Below, one piece after another: positions 25,329 to 32,876 of a stretch of DNA of 64,000 nt (positions within the stretch are counted from its first letter, which is position 1; every line of letters starts with the position of its first letter). The stretch lies in the NCBI RefSeq assembly GCF_014196055.1, contig NZ_JACICY010000012.1, positions 1 to 64,000 on the forward strand. The letters are read 5' to 3'. The notes beneath the pieces are model-generated. The model searched no databases. It saw only the letters and a program-made list of their open reading frames with translations, and was not told the DNA's origin. This DNA is from Novosphingobium hassiacum. GTDB taxonomy: Bacteria; Pseudomonadota; Alphaproteobacteria; Sphingomonadales; Sphingomonadaceae. The translations under genes were made by a program, and so were the position numbers.

Positions 25329-25832
25329 ATGTCCTCGATCACCCTCTCTCTTGAGCTTGCCTGCAGCCGCGACGAAGCAGCGCGCTTTGCCGCGGTCGAA
25401 CTGTTCCTCGCCGAGGGGGCGCAGGACGCCAGTGCCGAACCGCCGGCCGAGCTCGACGCCCTGTTCGGTGCAAAGGCACGCGAGACGATCCTCGGCCTTG
25501 CCGGACACCCGCAGCCGCTCGGGATCACCTGCCGGTACGACCGCGACACGTCCGTGATGACGCTCGTCGCCATCGATGGCCGGCCCAACCTCGGCGCGCT
25601 CCCGGTGCTGCTGCTCTGGCTCTATCCCGAGAAGCTGCCGATCGCCTACTCGGTCCACGTGACCGAGCGGCCCGAGCTCGCGGTCTGGACCATCGTCGGG
25701 CTGAACCGGATTGAGATCACCCAGCACGAGGGCGAGGTCGCTGCCCGGCTCGAAGCCCTGCGGACGATCGGCGAAGTGCCCAGGCGCCTCGACCTCCTGC
25801 CGACCAGGCCGCTCCCGACCAGCGAGGACTGA
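25329..25832 (+). CDS. hypothetical plasmid protein (167 aa)
   Basis: Starts MSSITLSLELACSRDEAARFAAVELFL. A plausible beta-rich core (LGITCRYDRDTSVMTLVAIDG, then LLWLYPEKLPIAYSVHVTER) suggests a compact single domain. No catalytic motif. It is convergent with the DUF1173 gene, 6 bases apart. No family recognised. Confidence 0.6.
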   Translation: MSSITLSLELACSRDEAARFAAVELFLAEGAQDASAEPPAELDALFGAKARETILGLAGHPQPLGITCRYDRDTSVMTLVAIDGRPNLGALPVLLLWLYPEKLPIAYSVHVTERPELAVWTIVGLNRIEITQHEGEVAARLEALRTIGEVPRRLDLLPTRPLPTSED

Positions 25833-25838
25833 CCGCGC

Positions 25839-27071
25839 TCACGCCGCTTCCTGGCGCTCCCAGTTTCGCCGCGGCCGCCGACTGACGCGGGCCGGAAGCG
25901 GCTCGCCCTCCTTCCACAGCAAGTGCGCGACGCCTTGCCCGGCGAGCAGCGCTTCCAACGGCTCGGCCACCTCGTTGTCACGGTCATGGATATGGATCGC
26001 GCTGGCTTGCTCGCCAGTGTCCTTGAGCACCAGGCTTGCGATCGGCGTGTCAGTGTCGAGATTGACGCGAAGGCCCTTTACGAACCGCCGCTTTTCCGCA
26101 ACCGCCTTGCCGATAAGGTAGCGCTCGTCGCTGGTTTCGTAGGGGAGCCACTCGGGCGTCACCGGCATCAGCGCGACCTCGATGAGGTCGAACGTTCCTT
26201 CGCGGCGCCGCGCGAACGAACCGGCGAGCACGAGATGACCACTTTTGCCATGTGGACCGTCCTGAGCCTGCCACAGGGCAAGTTCGCCCGCGAACCGCTT
26301 GTGAAAGCGCCGCGCCATGTCCTGGTCCATCATGAAGGGCATGTCGCCGACATGGCGCAGGACGATCTTCTCGGCGCCGTGCGCGGGGACGATCTCCTTG
26401 ATCTCGCCCACCACCACCATCATCTCGTCGCGCGAGGCATAGACCCTGGCCAGCGCCGCGCGGCGGCGCGCCCGGATCTCTTCCTTTTCTTCAATCTTGA
26501 AGCTCTCGGGCACGAACAGGACGTGCGGCAGGGCTTCCTCCTTTGCCCGGCAGCTGGCCGCTGCCTCGAGCAATGCGCGGCGCACCACGAACCATGTGCG
26601 CTTGCCCGCCATCTTGGGATGCCAGTGGGTCAGCTCCGCCCGATCCCACAGCACGTGCAGAAGCCCGCGCATCGAGAGTTTCTGCCCCGACGATTTCACC
26701 GTCGGCTTGTCGTTGGTGAGCGCCGAGGGAGCGAGCCGGGCTGATCCGCGTGATAGCGGAAAGCCGAGCTTGAGGCTGGTCTCGCCGCTCGTCTCATCGT
26801 CGATGACGGCGCTCCCACGCACCTGGCCCATGCCGGTCAGGTAATCGGGCGCCTCATAGTGATCGCAGGCGGTCGCATGGCGCGCGCCCGAGCCTGGCCA
26901 ACGGGCGAGCACGTAACGGGTCTGGCGGTGCGAGATGTAGAGTGGAAGCTCGGTCCCCTTGCGGCATTCGCACAGAACCTTGCCTTTGCGCTTATAGGCG
27001 TCGCGCAGCACGGACTGAAGTTCATCGCCTTCGGCCACGCTGCGGCCGAGCACACGGTATCGCTGGATCAT
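25839..27071 (-). CDS. DUF1173 family protein
   Basis: 410 aa from MIQRYRVLGRSV, whose ATG has AGGA 6-9 bases upstream; longer frames upstream are Arg/Pro-rich and unlikely. DUF1173 features: CECRKGTELPLYISHR with paired Cys near 37-39, a third Cys in HATACDHYE (about residue 70), LLHVLWDRAELTHWHPKMAGKR near 145, and the C-terminal VEPLEALLAGQGVAHLLWKEGEP. Together the Cys/His set suggests a zinc site. The family is common on alphaproteobacterial conjugative plasmids. Its function is unknown. It is transcribed against the surrounding plus-strand run. Confidence 0.85.
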   Translation of the reverse strand: MIQRYRVLGRSVAEGDELQSVLRDAYKRKGKVLCECRKGTELPLYISHRQTRYVLARWPGSGARHATACDHYEAPDYLTGMGQVRGSAVIDDETSGETSLKLGFPLSRGSARLAPSALTNDKPTVKSSGQKLSMRGLLHVLWDRAELTHWHPKMAGKRTWFVVRRALLEAAASCRAKEEALPHVLFVPESFKIEEKEEIRARRRAALARVYASRDEMMVVVGEIKEIVPAHGAEKIVLRHVGDMPFMMDQDMARRFHKRFAGELALWQAQDGPHGKSGHLVLAGSFARRREGTFDLIEVALMPVTPEWLPYETSDERYLIGKAVAEKRRFVKGLRVNLDTDTPIASLVLKDTGEQASAIHIHDRDNEVAEPLEALLAGQGVAHLLWKEGEPLPARVSRRPRRNWERQEAA

Positions 27072-27396
27072 TGGTGGTCCTTCCAATTTCTCGCGATCGA
27101 CGCTGCCCGTTCGACCTCTCGCGCATCTCCTTCGGTTTGACGCGGCCCCGGATAGGCACGCTGGGGTCAGTCTAAGCTGGCCTTGCGGATGCGGCAAGGT
27201 TCGGCTCCCGGGACGGGTGTGCGGGAAAGATCGCTTCACCCTGGCTTGCGGGTGTGCGCGGCGTGGACCTTGGCGGGTTGCGTCTGGTCGATGCCGCACT
27301 GTTCCGCGGTGCGACCATCTCTTGCGAGCAGGCCGGCGAGCTCCTCGGCGAACTCGGGCTCAACGTCCGCCAGGCTGCTGTTTGGCTTCAGAGTCC
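27072..27396. other. intergenic, possible remnant coding frame
   Basis: About 325 bases between two minus-strand genes. On the minus strand a frame with protein-like composition (DVEPEFAEELAGLLARDG, ending 27236) is visible but lacks a usable start codon and overlaps the upstream small gene. It may be a decayed gene or a coupled frame. No operator or terminator stands out. Confidence 0.3.
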
Positions 27397-27585
27397 TCAG
27401 CTGTGATCTGCGTCGTTCCTGCCGAGGTTCTCGGCAACGCCATCGGCCAGCCCGAGGCACAGCGCTGCTTCCTCGCGGGTGAGGCTGATCGTCACGGCGG
27501 CTAGATCGGCGAGCTTGGCGCGCAGCACGTGTGACAGCGCCTGTGCAACCTGCAATGCGCTCGGCATTTCCGGTCCATCCGTCAT
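27397..27585 (-). CDS. small helical protein (62 aa)
   Basis: Starts MTDGPEMPSALQVAQALSHVL with a strong GGAGAGGAGA 6-15 bases upstream, which settles the start within a longer open frame. The protein is mostly one or two helices (LADLAAVTISLTREEAALCLGLADGVAENL). No homolog recognised. It may be a small regulator or antitoxin-like protein. Confidence 0.55.
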   Translation of the reverse strand: MTDGPEMPSALQVAQALSHVLRAKLADLAAVTISLTREEAALCLGLADGVAENLGRNDADHS

Positions 27586-27985
27586 TGGCTTATCTCCTCT
27601 CCTGCGGACACGGCTTGGCCCCGTATCGGCGGCTCCATTCGGGCAGTCCTTTTGGACTTGCCGCCGGCACGCTCCTGCCTGCGGCAGTGGGCCTTGGCAT
27701 CTGCGCGAAGAGCGCAGCATATCGGTGTTGGCGGTAATTGATAAGGTGGTGATGATGTCTTTCGAGCAAAGGGGAAGGGGGCACCCCTGCGCCCGCGCCC
27801 CGCGCGGGACTTGGGGCGACCCGCTCTACTCGCTAAGGTGAGGCAACGCCGCTCTCGCGCCGCTGCTCACCCAAGCTCGCCGGCATGAATGCCGGCCCTT
27901 TCGGGTAACGATCGGGGCCAGTGGAGTTTTCGCGCGGGGAAAGGTTGGTTGGCGCGCCGCCCGGTTGACGATAGGGTCTTGCACC
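27586..27985. other. intergenic region with an 8-bp perfect palindrome
   Basis: 400 bases with no credible gene. A G-rich tract is at 27768-27781. GCCGGCAT (27879-27886) and ATGCCGGC (27889-27896) form a perfect inverted repeat with a 2-base centre, 90 bases before the thermonuclease gene. It is a candidate operator or hairpin; no T-tract follows on the plus strand. Confidence 0.4.
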
Positions 27986-28330
27986 ATGTCCATTGTCCTT
28001 GCCGCCGCCGCCCTCTGTCTTTCGCCCAGCGTCCACGATGGCGACACAATCCGCTGCGGCCGCGAGCGAGTGCGCATCGCCAATATCGATGCACCCGAAT
28101 TGCCGGACAGTCCCAAGTGTCAGGACCGTCGCCGGTCCTACGCCTGGTGTGATTTCGCTGCCGGGGAAGCATCGCGCGTCGCGCTCATTCGGTTCGTCTC
28201 GCGCGGTCGGGTCATGATCACGCGGCATGGCACTGACCCCTATGGGCGGACGCTTGCCACCATCTCGGTGAACGGCGTGGACGCCGGTGACCACCTGATC
28301 GCGCAGGGCCTCGCGAAGCCCTGGCGCTGA
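27986..28330 (+). CDS. thermonuclease (SNase-like) family protein
   Basis: 114 aa. A short hydrophobic N-terminus (MSIVLAAAALCLSPS) may act as a signal peptide, but it lacks basic residues. The SNase core follows: HDGDTIRCG, then RVRIANIDAPEL (catalytic Arg and Glu, metal-binding Asp) and DPYGRTLATI (second catalytic Arg). The fold ends at about residue 110 in LIAQGLAKPWR, so this is a minimal nuclease. Such genes are frequent on proteobacterial plasmids and may process DNA or RNA during transfer; the location in the cell is uncertain. Confidence 0.85.
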   Translation: MSIVLAAAALCLSPSVHDGDTIRCGRERVRIANIDAPELPDSPKCQDRRRSYAWCDFAAGEASRVALIRFVSRGRVMITRHGTDPYGRTLATISVNGVDAGDHLIAQGLAKPWR

Positions 28331-28829
28331 CGCGCCCATTCTCACTCGGTTGCTCCCTGATATTCCCGGACCAGCCCCGCTCTTCGTGCACGCGCGGACG
28401 CTCAAGGCCGTGTCGGTTGGGCGGAGAGAAGTCGGGGTCTCTCGCGCGATCTCGTTCTGACTTGCCTCGACATGCTCAGGCGGAGGCCGGAGCGGGGGCG
28501 GGTGACTGCGATTGGCGCACTGGCGTGGTGCCGGGATGCCCTGACGGGATGCAGCCAAGGCTGACGAGCCCGGTTGGCTGGGAAACCCGCGGCTTGAACT
28601 GACGAAACCGCCCTTCGCTTGCCGATGAACCTGTGCAGCGCCAGTCCCTGGCCGCAACCCAAAAGCAGCGGACCGTGAAGCCCTGCGGGCTTGCCGCACC
28701 ACTCCTCGCTTTTGGGTTTCCCTCACGCCCGTTTGATTTTTGGCGTTCGGTGCGGGCCCGGGCCTTTGGCCCTGCCTGTGGTCTTCATCGGCGGGCGGTT
28801 CCGCCGAATTCAAGCCACGGAGAAACCCC
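28331..28829. other. intergenic region before ssb
   Basis: About 500 bases without a gene on either strand; the frames present are short and Arg/Pro-rich. It contains GC-rich short inverted repeats (for example CCCTGCGGGCTTG near 28680) and a T-run near 28735. It probably holds the ssb promoter and leader. I see no iterons. Confidence 0.35.
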
Positions 28830-29165
28830 ATGAAGAACCTCGTCATCCTGATCGGCCGCATCGCTAGCCAACCCGAAACCCGCCACGCCGGCGAGACCGC
28901 GATCACCTCTTTCACCCTCGTCACCGACCGCCCCAAGCTGGTCGATGGCAAGACGGTCAAGAACGAGGCCGGCTACACCGAGACCCTCGCCGAATTCCAC
29001 CGCGTTACCGCTTTCAACGGCCTCGGCACTTCGGTCGCCAAGCACAAGAAGAAGGGCGACATGGTCGAAGTCCAGGGCCGCCTCCACTACTCGAAGTGGA
29101 CGGACCGCGAGGGCGTCGAACGCTACGCGGTCGAGATCGTCGCCGAGGAGGTCCTCTTCCTCTGA
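28830..29165 (+). CDS. ssb: single-stranded DNA-binding protein, lacking the acidic tail
   Basis: 111 aa. Starts MKNLVILIGRIASQPETR with GGAGAAA 5-11 bases upstream. The OB fold is complete: TSFTLVTDRPKL, ETEFHRV-like TLAEFHRVTAFNGLG, KKGDMVEVQGRLHYSKW and VEIVAEEVLFL. It ends right after the last beta strand, so the usual flexible linker and acidic DDDIPF-type tail that recruits partner proteins is absent. A tail-less SSB could coat plasmid DNA without recruiting host repair factors; this is inference. Confidence 0.93.
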   Translation: MKNLVILIGRIASQPETRHAGETAITSFTLVTDRPKLVDGKTVKNEAGYTETLAEFHRVTAFNGLGTSVAKHKKKGDMVEVQGRLHYSKWTDREGVERYAVEIVAEEVLFL

Positions 29166-29251
29166 CCGGAGCCCGGGAGGCGGCAGCACCGCCTCCCGAA
29201 AGGGCGCAAAAATGCGCCCCCACTTCCTCACAGAGACGAAAGATCAGAGCG

Positions 29252-29506
29252 ATGATCATTACTACTGACACGCCGGTCTGGGATACGCCCAGCGGCATGG
29301 GCGGCACCTTCACGGTGACCCTGCTTGAAGACGATCCTGCCTCTCCGACCGTCCTCGCGCGGGTCTGCTACGGCCGCCTCGATGAGGCGGGCCGGTATCA
29401 CCCCTGGCGCGAATGGGACGGCTACACATTCCTTGTCGCCCGTACCGAACTTGCCAATCCGCGCCGGTTTGCCGATCCGACTCCACCCTACCGGCCGCCG
29501 GGGTGA
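29252..29506 (+). CDS. hypothetical protein (84 aa)
   Basis: Starts MIITTDTPVWDTPSGMGGTFTV. The ribosome binding site is weak (AGAGCG). A beta-rich small domain: FTVTLLEDDP, LARVCYGRLDEAGRYHPWREWDGYTFLVART, then a Pro-rich end. It lies 86 bases after ssb and is probably on the same transcript. No family recognised. Confidence 0.55.
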   Translation: MIITTDTPVWDTPSGMGGTFTVTLLEDDPASPTVLARVCYGRLDEAGRYHPWREWDGYTFLVARTELANPRRFADPTPPYRPPG

Positions 29507-29751
29507 AGGCAGATGCGCGCGTTGCACAGAATGCAACTGCCGGATCTTATTTCGCACTTGCAGCATTTAAGGCATCGCCCCATATCAGGAATGCCTTTCA
29601 GGCATCCTCTCCCAAAACTTTCCAAGGGGCCGGCGCAAGCTCGCCCCATTTTTTTGCGCATGCCGATCTGGAGCGCAAGCCAACGGCACTGGCATTTGGC
29701 GGCCGCGGCCCATAGGGTCCGCCATCGCCAATTAGAGAAAGACCGCACGCC

Positions 29752-30216
29752 ATGGCCGATGAAATGCTCCTGGATCACGTCGCCGACATCGTTTCTGCCC
29801 ACGTCAGCAACAATTCGGTCGCGGCGGGTGATTTGCCGGGCCTGATCCAGTCGGTCTACGCATCGCTGGCTTCGCTTGGTCAGGTGCCCGAGCCGACCGA
29901 GCAAGTGCGCATACCCGCTGTCTCGGTCCGCGCATCGATCAAACCCGATGCGGTGACCTGCCTCGAGTGCGGCGCGAAGTTCAAGATGCTCAAGCGCCAC
30001 CTCAGCACCGATCATGGCATGACGCCGGCCGAATACCGCGTACGCTGGAACCTGCCTGCGGACTATCCCATGGTCGCACCCGACTATGCCGCCAAGCGCA
30101 AGGAACTGGCCGTCCGGATCGGGCTTGGCCGCAAGCCCGGACAAAGCCCGAAAGCGCAGGCCAAGGTTGCTGCGGAGCCCAAGGCGCGCAAGAAGCTTGG
30201 GGTCGCCTTCAGCTAA
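29752..30216 (+). CDS. MucR/Ros-family zinc-finger regulator
   Basis: 154 aa, typical length. N-terminal helical oligomerisation part, then the zinc finger at about 67-90 (CLECGAKFKMLKRHLSTDHG, with the Cys-x2-Cys-x9-His-x3/4-His form) followed by MTPAEYRVRWNLPADYPMVAP, and a basic Ala/Lys-rich tail. MucR proteins bind AT-rich DNA and repress exopolysaccharide, symbiosis or conjugation genes; plasmid copies often control transfer. GAGAAAG lies 13 bases before the ATG. A 240-base spacer precedes it. Confidence 0.92.
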   Translation: MADEMLLDHVADIVSAHVSNNSVAAGDLPGLIQSVYASLASLGQVPEPTEQVRIPAVSVRASIKPDAVTCLECGAKFKMLKRHLSTDHGMTPAEYRVRWNLPADYPMVAPDYAAKRKELAVRIGLGRKPGQSPKAQAKVAAEPKARKKLGVAFS

Positions 30217-30228
30217 GCCTGATGCTCC

Positions 30229-30449
30229 GACACCGGGTGTCAGCCTCATTTATTGGCTCCATTTTCTGTCGACCTATCGGCGCATGCCCTGCCGTCTGTG
30301 ACACTTTGCCCTCGGGGCAGAGTGTCATCATCGACATCAGCCTTGGCAGGAACATGGGATCGCCCGGGCCGCTCTGGCTGATCTGCCATGCCATTTGGCC
30401 GAACATGCAGGTTCCGCCCCTTCGCGGGCGGTGCCGGGCAAAGTGTCAC
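30229..30449. repeat. three copies of GTGACACTTTGCCC in both orientations, plus a 13-base palindrome
   Basis: GACACCGGGTGTC (30229-30241), GTGACACTTTGCCC (30298-30311), its imperfect inverse GGGCAGAGTGTCAT (30315-30328) and a perfect inverse GGGCAAAGTGTCAC (30436-30449). They lie in the 300-base gap before the winged-helix gene and share the core GACAC / GTGTC. Likely operator sites for that protein, or part of a replication origin. Confidence 0.55.
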
Positions 30450-30519
30450 GGGCGACAAACGACATGGCTTGAACGAAAGGGGATTCACAGGATTCACCTT
30501 TTGTGCTCAATGCTGATCC

Positions 30520-31077
30520 ATGGAGCAACAGACAGCGATCACTGGCGTTGGCGGCATTTACGCGGTGCTGGCTGAGGTCTCGAACCGGCCGCGCTACGCT
30601 TTCCTGGTTCTTCAACTCGTTTCCGAAGCCGCTGACGGGCGAGGGCAGGCCGGTCCCTTTGTTTGCCGGGATGGAAAGCCCGCACTCCTGCGCGATTGGC
30701 TCTGCACCCAGCTGCTGCCCTTGAGCGAACAGCAGGGCCGCCGCGCGGCGCTGCGCGCGCGCGTTGCTGCCTCGCTTGGGCGTGAACTCTCCGGCGATGA
30801 GGCCCGCGATGCCGCTCAGATCGACCAGGCAGTCGAGGAGCAGGTCCTGGCCGTGGGCCGCGCCAATGTCAGCCGCGCGATCTCGGATCTGGCGCGTGCC
30901 GGTCTAGTAACACGCCATTACGCGGGCTACGCCACCAACCACCGCAATCGCGGCGGCGGCCGCCACGCAGTTTATGTGGTCAATCCGGGCGTGTTGAAGC
31001 TGCTGCGCAGGCCTGCGCCAATGATCGGCGCGGTTCGAGCGTCCGGTACGGGCCAGGGCGAACTGTTCGCAGCCTGA
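30520..31077 (+). CDS. winged-helix DNA-binding protein
   Basis: 185 aa. Starts MEQQTAITGVGGIYAVLAEVSN. The C-terminal third is a clear winged helix: QVLAVGRANVSRAISDLARAGLVTR then the wing HRNRGGGRHAVYVV. The N-terminal part has no recognised domain. It might be a plasmid replication or partition regulator; it is too small for a classical initiator. The GTGACAC-type repeats just upstream suggest it regulates itself or a nearby origin. Confidence 0.65.
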   Translation: MEQQTAITGVGGIYAVLAEVSNRPRYAFLVLQLVSEAADGRGQAGPFVCRDGKPALLRDWLCTQLLPLSEQQGRRAALRARVAASLGRELSGDEARDAAQIDQAVEEQVLAVGRANVSRAISDLARAGLVTRHYAGYATNHRNRGGGRHAVYVVNPGVLKLLRRPAPMIGAVRASGTGQGELFAA

Positions 31078-31085
31078 TGCCCAGC

Positions 31086-31116
31086 TTGACAATTTTCCAA
31101 ACACGCCGCATATAAT
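31086..31116 (+). promoter_or_regulatory. consensus sigma-70 promoter before the RES/Xre pair
   Basis: TTGACA at 31086-31091 and TATAAT at 31111-31116, both perfect, with a 19-base spacer; the antitoxin start lies 18 bases downstream of the -10 box. Flanking CCAAA / TTTGG halves around the -10 suggest an operator that the antitoxin could bind. Strength and regulation are inferred. Confidence 0.6.
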
Positions 31117-31134
31117 GCCCCTAATATTTGGCAT

Positions 31135-31509
31135 ATGGTGAGGCAAATGGCGAGCGCGGCATTCTTGAGTGAAGTCTCCGGTGACAAGGGCGTCTCGGTC
31201 GACAGGTTGTCGGCGGCGCTTCATATCACCAAGTCCGAACTGGCGCTCGCCGCTGGACTGTCACGCGATGCCGTCTCGAAGGCTGCCCGCAGCAGCAGCA
31301 TCGCCACCCAGTCGCGGCTGCGTGAGATGAGCGAAATCATCAACCGGGTCATTCCCTGGGCGGGTAGCGAACTTGCTGCCTATGCATGGTACCGATCGCA
31401 GCCGTTGCCGTCCTTCGGCGACGCCACGGCGGAAGAGCTTGTCCGTCAGGGACAGGGCGAGAAGGTTCGCACCTATCTCGGCCGGATTGCCGCTGGCGGC
31501 TTTGCCTGA
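31135..31509 (+). CDS. Xre/MbcA/ParS-type antitoxin of a RES toxin
   Basis: 124 aa; alternative starts at 31138 (GTG) and 31147 (ATG). Helix-turn-helix-like part with LHITKSELALAAGLSRDAVSKAA (about 29-52), then a C-terminal DUF2384-type domain with IPWAGSELAAYAWYRSQPLPSFGDATAEELVRQG, the antitoxin fold that caps the RES active site. It ends 3 bases before the toxin start. As in other RES-Xre pairs it should repress the shared promoter, a consensus sigma-70 promoter just upstream. Confidence 0.88.
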   Translation: MVRQMASAAFLSEVSGDKGVSVDRLSAALHITKSELALAAGLSRDAVSKAARSSSIATQSRLREMSEIINRVIPWAGSELAAYAWYRSQPLPSFGDATAEELVRQGQGEKVRTYLGRIAAGGFA

Positions 31510-31512
31510 CCA

Positions 31513-32073
31513 TTGGGCCAGATTTCGAAATCGGCTCTGCCGTTCACCCGGTTCGACGGCCTGGTCTATCGGGCGCATCATCCGGCCTGGGCTTATGATC
31601 CGGAATCGGGCGAAGGCGCGAAGCTTCACGGCGGCCGCTTCAACCGCGTCGGCACGGCGTGCTTCTATGCGGCGCTCAGCCTCGAAACCGCCTGGCTCGA
31701 GGCACAGCAAGGGTTCGCCTTCAAGGCGCAGCCCCTTACGATCTGCAGCTACCGCGCCGATCTTTTGGAAATTCTCGACCTGACCAGCCCTGACGTGCGA
31801 GATGCAGCGCAGGTCACCTTGGCGCAGCTCAGCTGCGCCTGGGAGCGTCATGCCGGCGACCGCAAGTCCGTTCCGACCTGGGAACTGGCCGATCGGCTCA
31901 TTGCCGCCGGCTGCGCCGGCGTGATCGTGCCAAGCTTCGCTTCGCGAGCTACGGTCGATGACCGCAATCTGGTGCTGTGGTCCTGGAGCCGCGAGGCCCC
32001 GCATCGTCTTGAAGTGATCGACGACGAGCAGCGATTACCGCGCGACCAGTCATCGTGGCCTGACAATACGTGA
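31513..32073 (+). CDS. RES-domain toxin (NAD-degrading family)
   Basis: 186 aa from a TTG start three bases after the antitoxin stop. RES motifs: VYRAHHPAWAYDP near residue 19 with the Arg, GGRFNRVGTACFYAALSLETAWLEAQ (about 41-66, with the Gly-Gly-Arg-Phe-Asn turn and the Glu), and a later Ser (IVPSFASRA). RES toxins remove NAD+ and stop growth until antitoxin returns. Paired with the Xre gene, it forms an addiction or defence module that stabilises this region. Confidence 0.88.
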   Translation: MGQISKSALPFTRFDGLVYRAHHPAWAYDPESGEGAKLHGGRFNRVGTACFYAALSLETAWLEAQQGFAFKAQPLTICSYRADLLEILDLTSPDVRDAAQVTLAQLSCAWERHAGDRKSVPTWELADRLIAAGCAGVIVPSFASRATVDDRNLVLWSWSREAPHRLEVIDDEQRLPRDQSSWPDNT

Positions 32074-32234
32074 TTCATCTAAATCATTGATTTAACATAA
32101 GAAATATTATCAATTTGGGCGATCATGCCACGTTGGATCATCCGTGACATGTTTTCAGATTTATGGCATAAGCTGAAAATCATGTCCGAATGCTGCCTTT
32201 CGCAGGACGTTCTCGGGCGAACTGGAGCACTGCC
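32074..32234 (+). promoter_or_regulatory. AT-rich vapBC promoter region with an inverted repeat
   Basis: AT-rich spacer after the RES gene. TTTTCAG (32152-32158) and CTGAAAA (32173-32179) form a 7-bp inverted repeat around TTATGGCATA, a -10-like core, 56 bases before the VapB ATG. This is the expected place for VapBC autoregulation. Binding is inferred. Confidence 0.5.
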
Positions 32235-32480
32235 ATGACGGTTCAAGTGACGATCACCCCGAACGGCCGAATGAGCTTGCCGGCCGATATCCGCAAGCGG
32301 CTCGGCCTGGCTGCCGGTGGCGCCTTGCTGGTTGAGGAAACTGAGGACGGGGTCATCCTGCGAACGGTCGCGCAATCGATCGCCCACGCGCAAGCGCTTG
32401 CCAAGAAGTACACCGGTTCGAAGCCTGAGGCTTCGGTCGATGCCTTCCTCGCCCGCCGCCGTGAGGAATCCGGAGAATGA
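32235..32480 (+). CDS. vapB: VapB-type antitoxin (AbrB/SpoVT fold)
   Basis: 81 aa. Starts MTVQVTITPNGRMSLPADIRKRLGL, a swapped-hairpin AbrB DNA-binding domain, then GALLVEETEDGVILRTV and a helical C-terminus that binds the toxin. The stop overlaps the VapC start by 4 bases (ATGA), so the two are co-translated. It probably represses its own promoter through the inverted repeat upstream. Confidence 0.88.
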   Translation: MTVQVTITPNGRMSLPADIRKRLGLAAGGALLVEETEDGVILRTVAQSIAHAQALAKKYTGSKPEASVDAFLARRREESGE

Positions 32481-32866
32481 GCGAAGTGGTGCTTGATGCT
32501 TCGGCACTCCTTGCCTTGCTCCGGGACGAGCCCGGTGCGGGCAAGGTTGCCGAGGCCATTGCGGATTCGCGCATGTGCAGCGTCAACTATGCGGAGGTTG
32601 TCAGTCACTTTATCCATGCCGGAATGCCTGCGGGAGAAGTCGATGCGATGCTGAAGCCCTTGCCGATGGCCATCGTCGACGCCGACCAAGGCCTCGCGAC
32701 GATCGCCGGTCGCTTGCGCGCCACGACGGCCGAGGCCGGCTTGTCGCTCGGCGACCGGTTCTGCCTTGCGCTGGCCCGACGCGATGGTCTCACTGCCCTC
32801 ACCGCGGACAAGCAATGGAGAATCGTCGCCGATGCCGCCGGTGTCGCCGTTTCGGTGATCCGCTAA
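32477..32866 (+). CDS. vapC: VapC-type PIN-domain RNase toxin
   Basis: 129 aa. Starts MSEVVLDASALLALLRDEPG: the first PIN acidic residue is Asp7. Further acidic residues are Glu40 (VNYAEVVSHF), Asp near 94 (SLGDRFCLALA) and TADKQW near 110. The four-acid Mg-binding site is therefore complete, so the toxin should cut RNA (often tRNA). It is translated from an ATGA overlap with VapB. The next gene starts 11 bases later and may be co-transcribed. Confidence 0.92.
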   Translation: MSEVVLDASALLALLRDEPGAGKVAEAIADSRMCSVNYAEVVSHFIHAGMPAGEVDAMLKPLPMAIVDADQGLATIAGRLRATTAEAGLSLGDRFCLALARRDGLTALTADKQWRIVADAAGVAVSVIR

Positions 32867-32876
32867 GTCCTGCAGA

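Noticed and set aside
27236..27460. A 74-aa minus-strand protein overlapping the 62-aa gene
   Set aside because: The sequence looks partly protein-like but the only start lies in the upstream gene with a poor N-terminus; left as a possible remnant.
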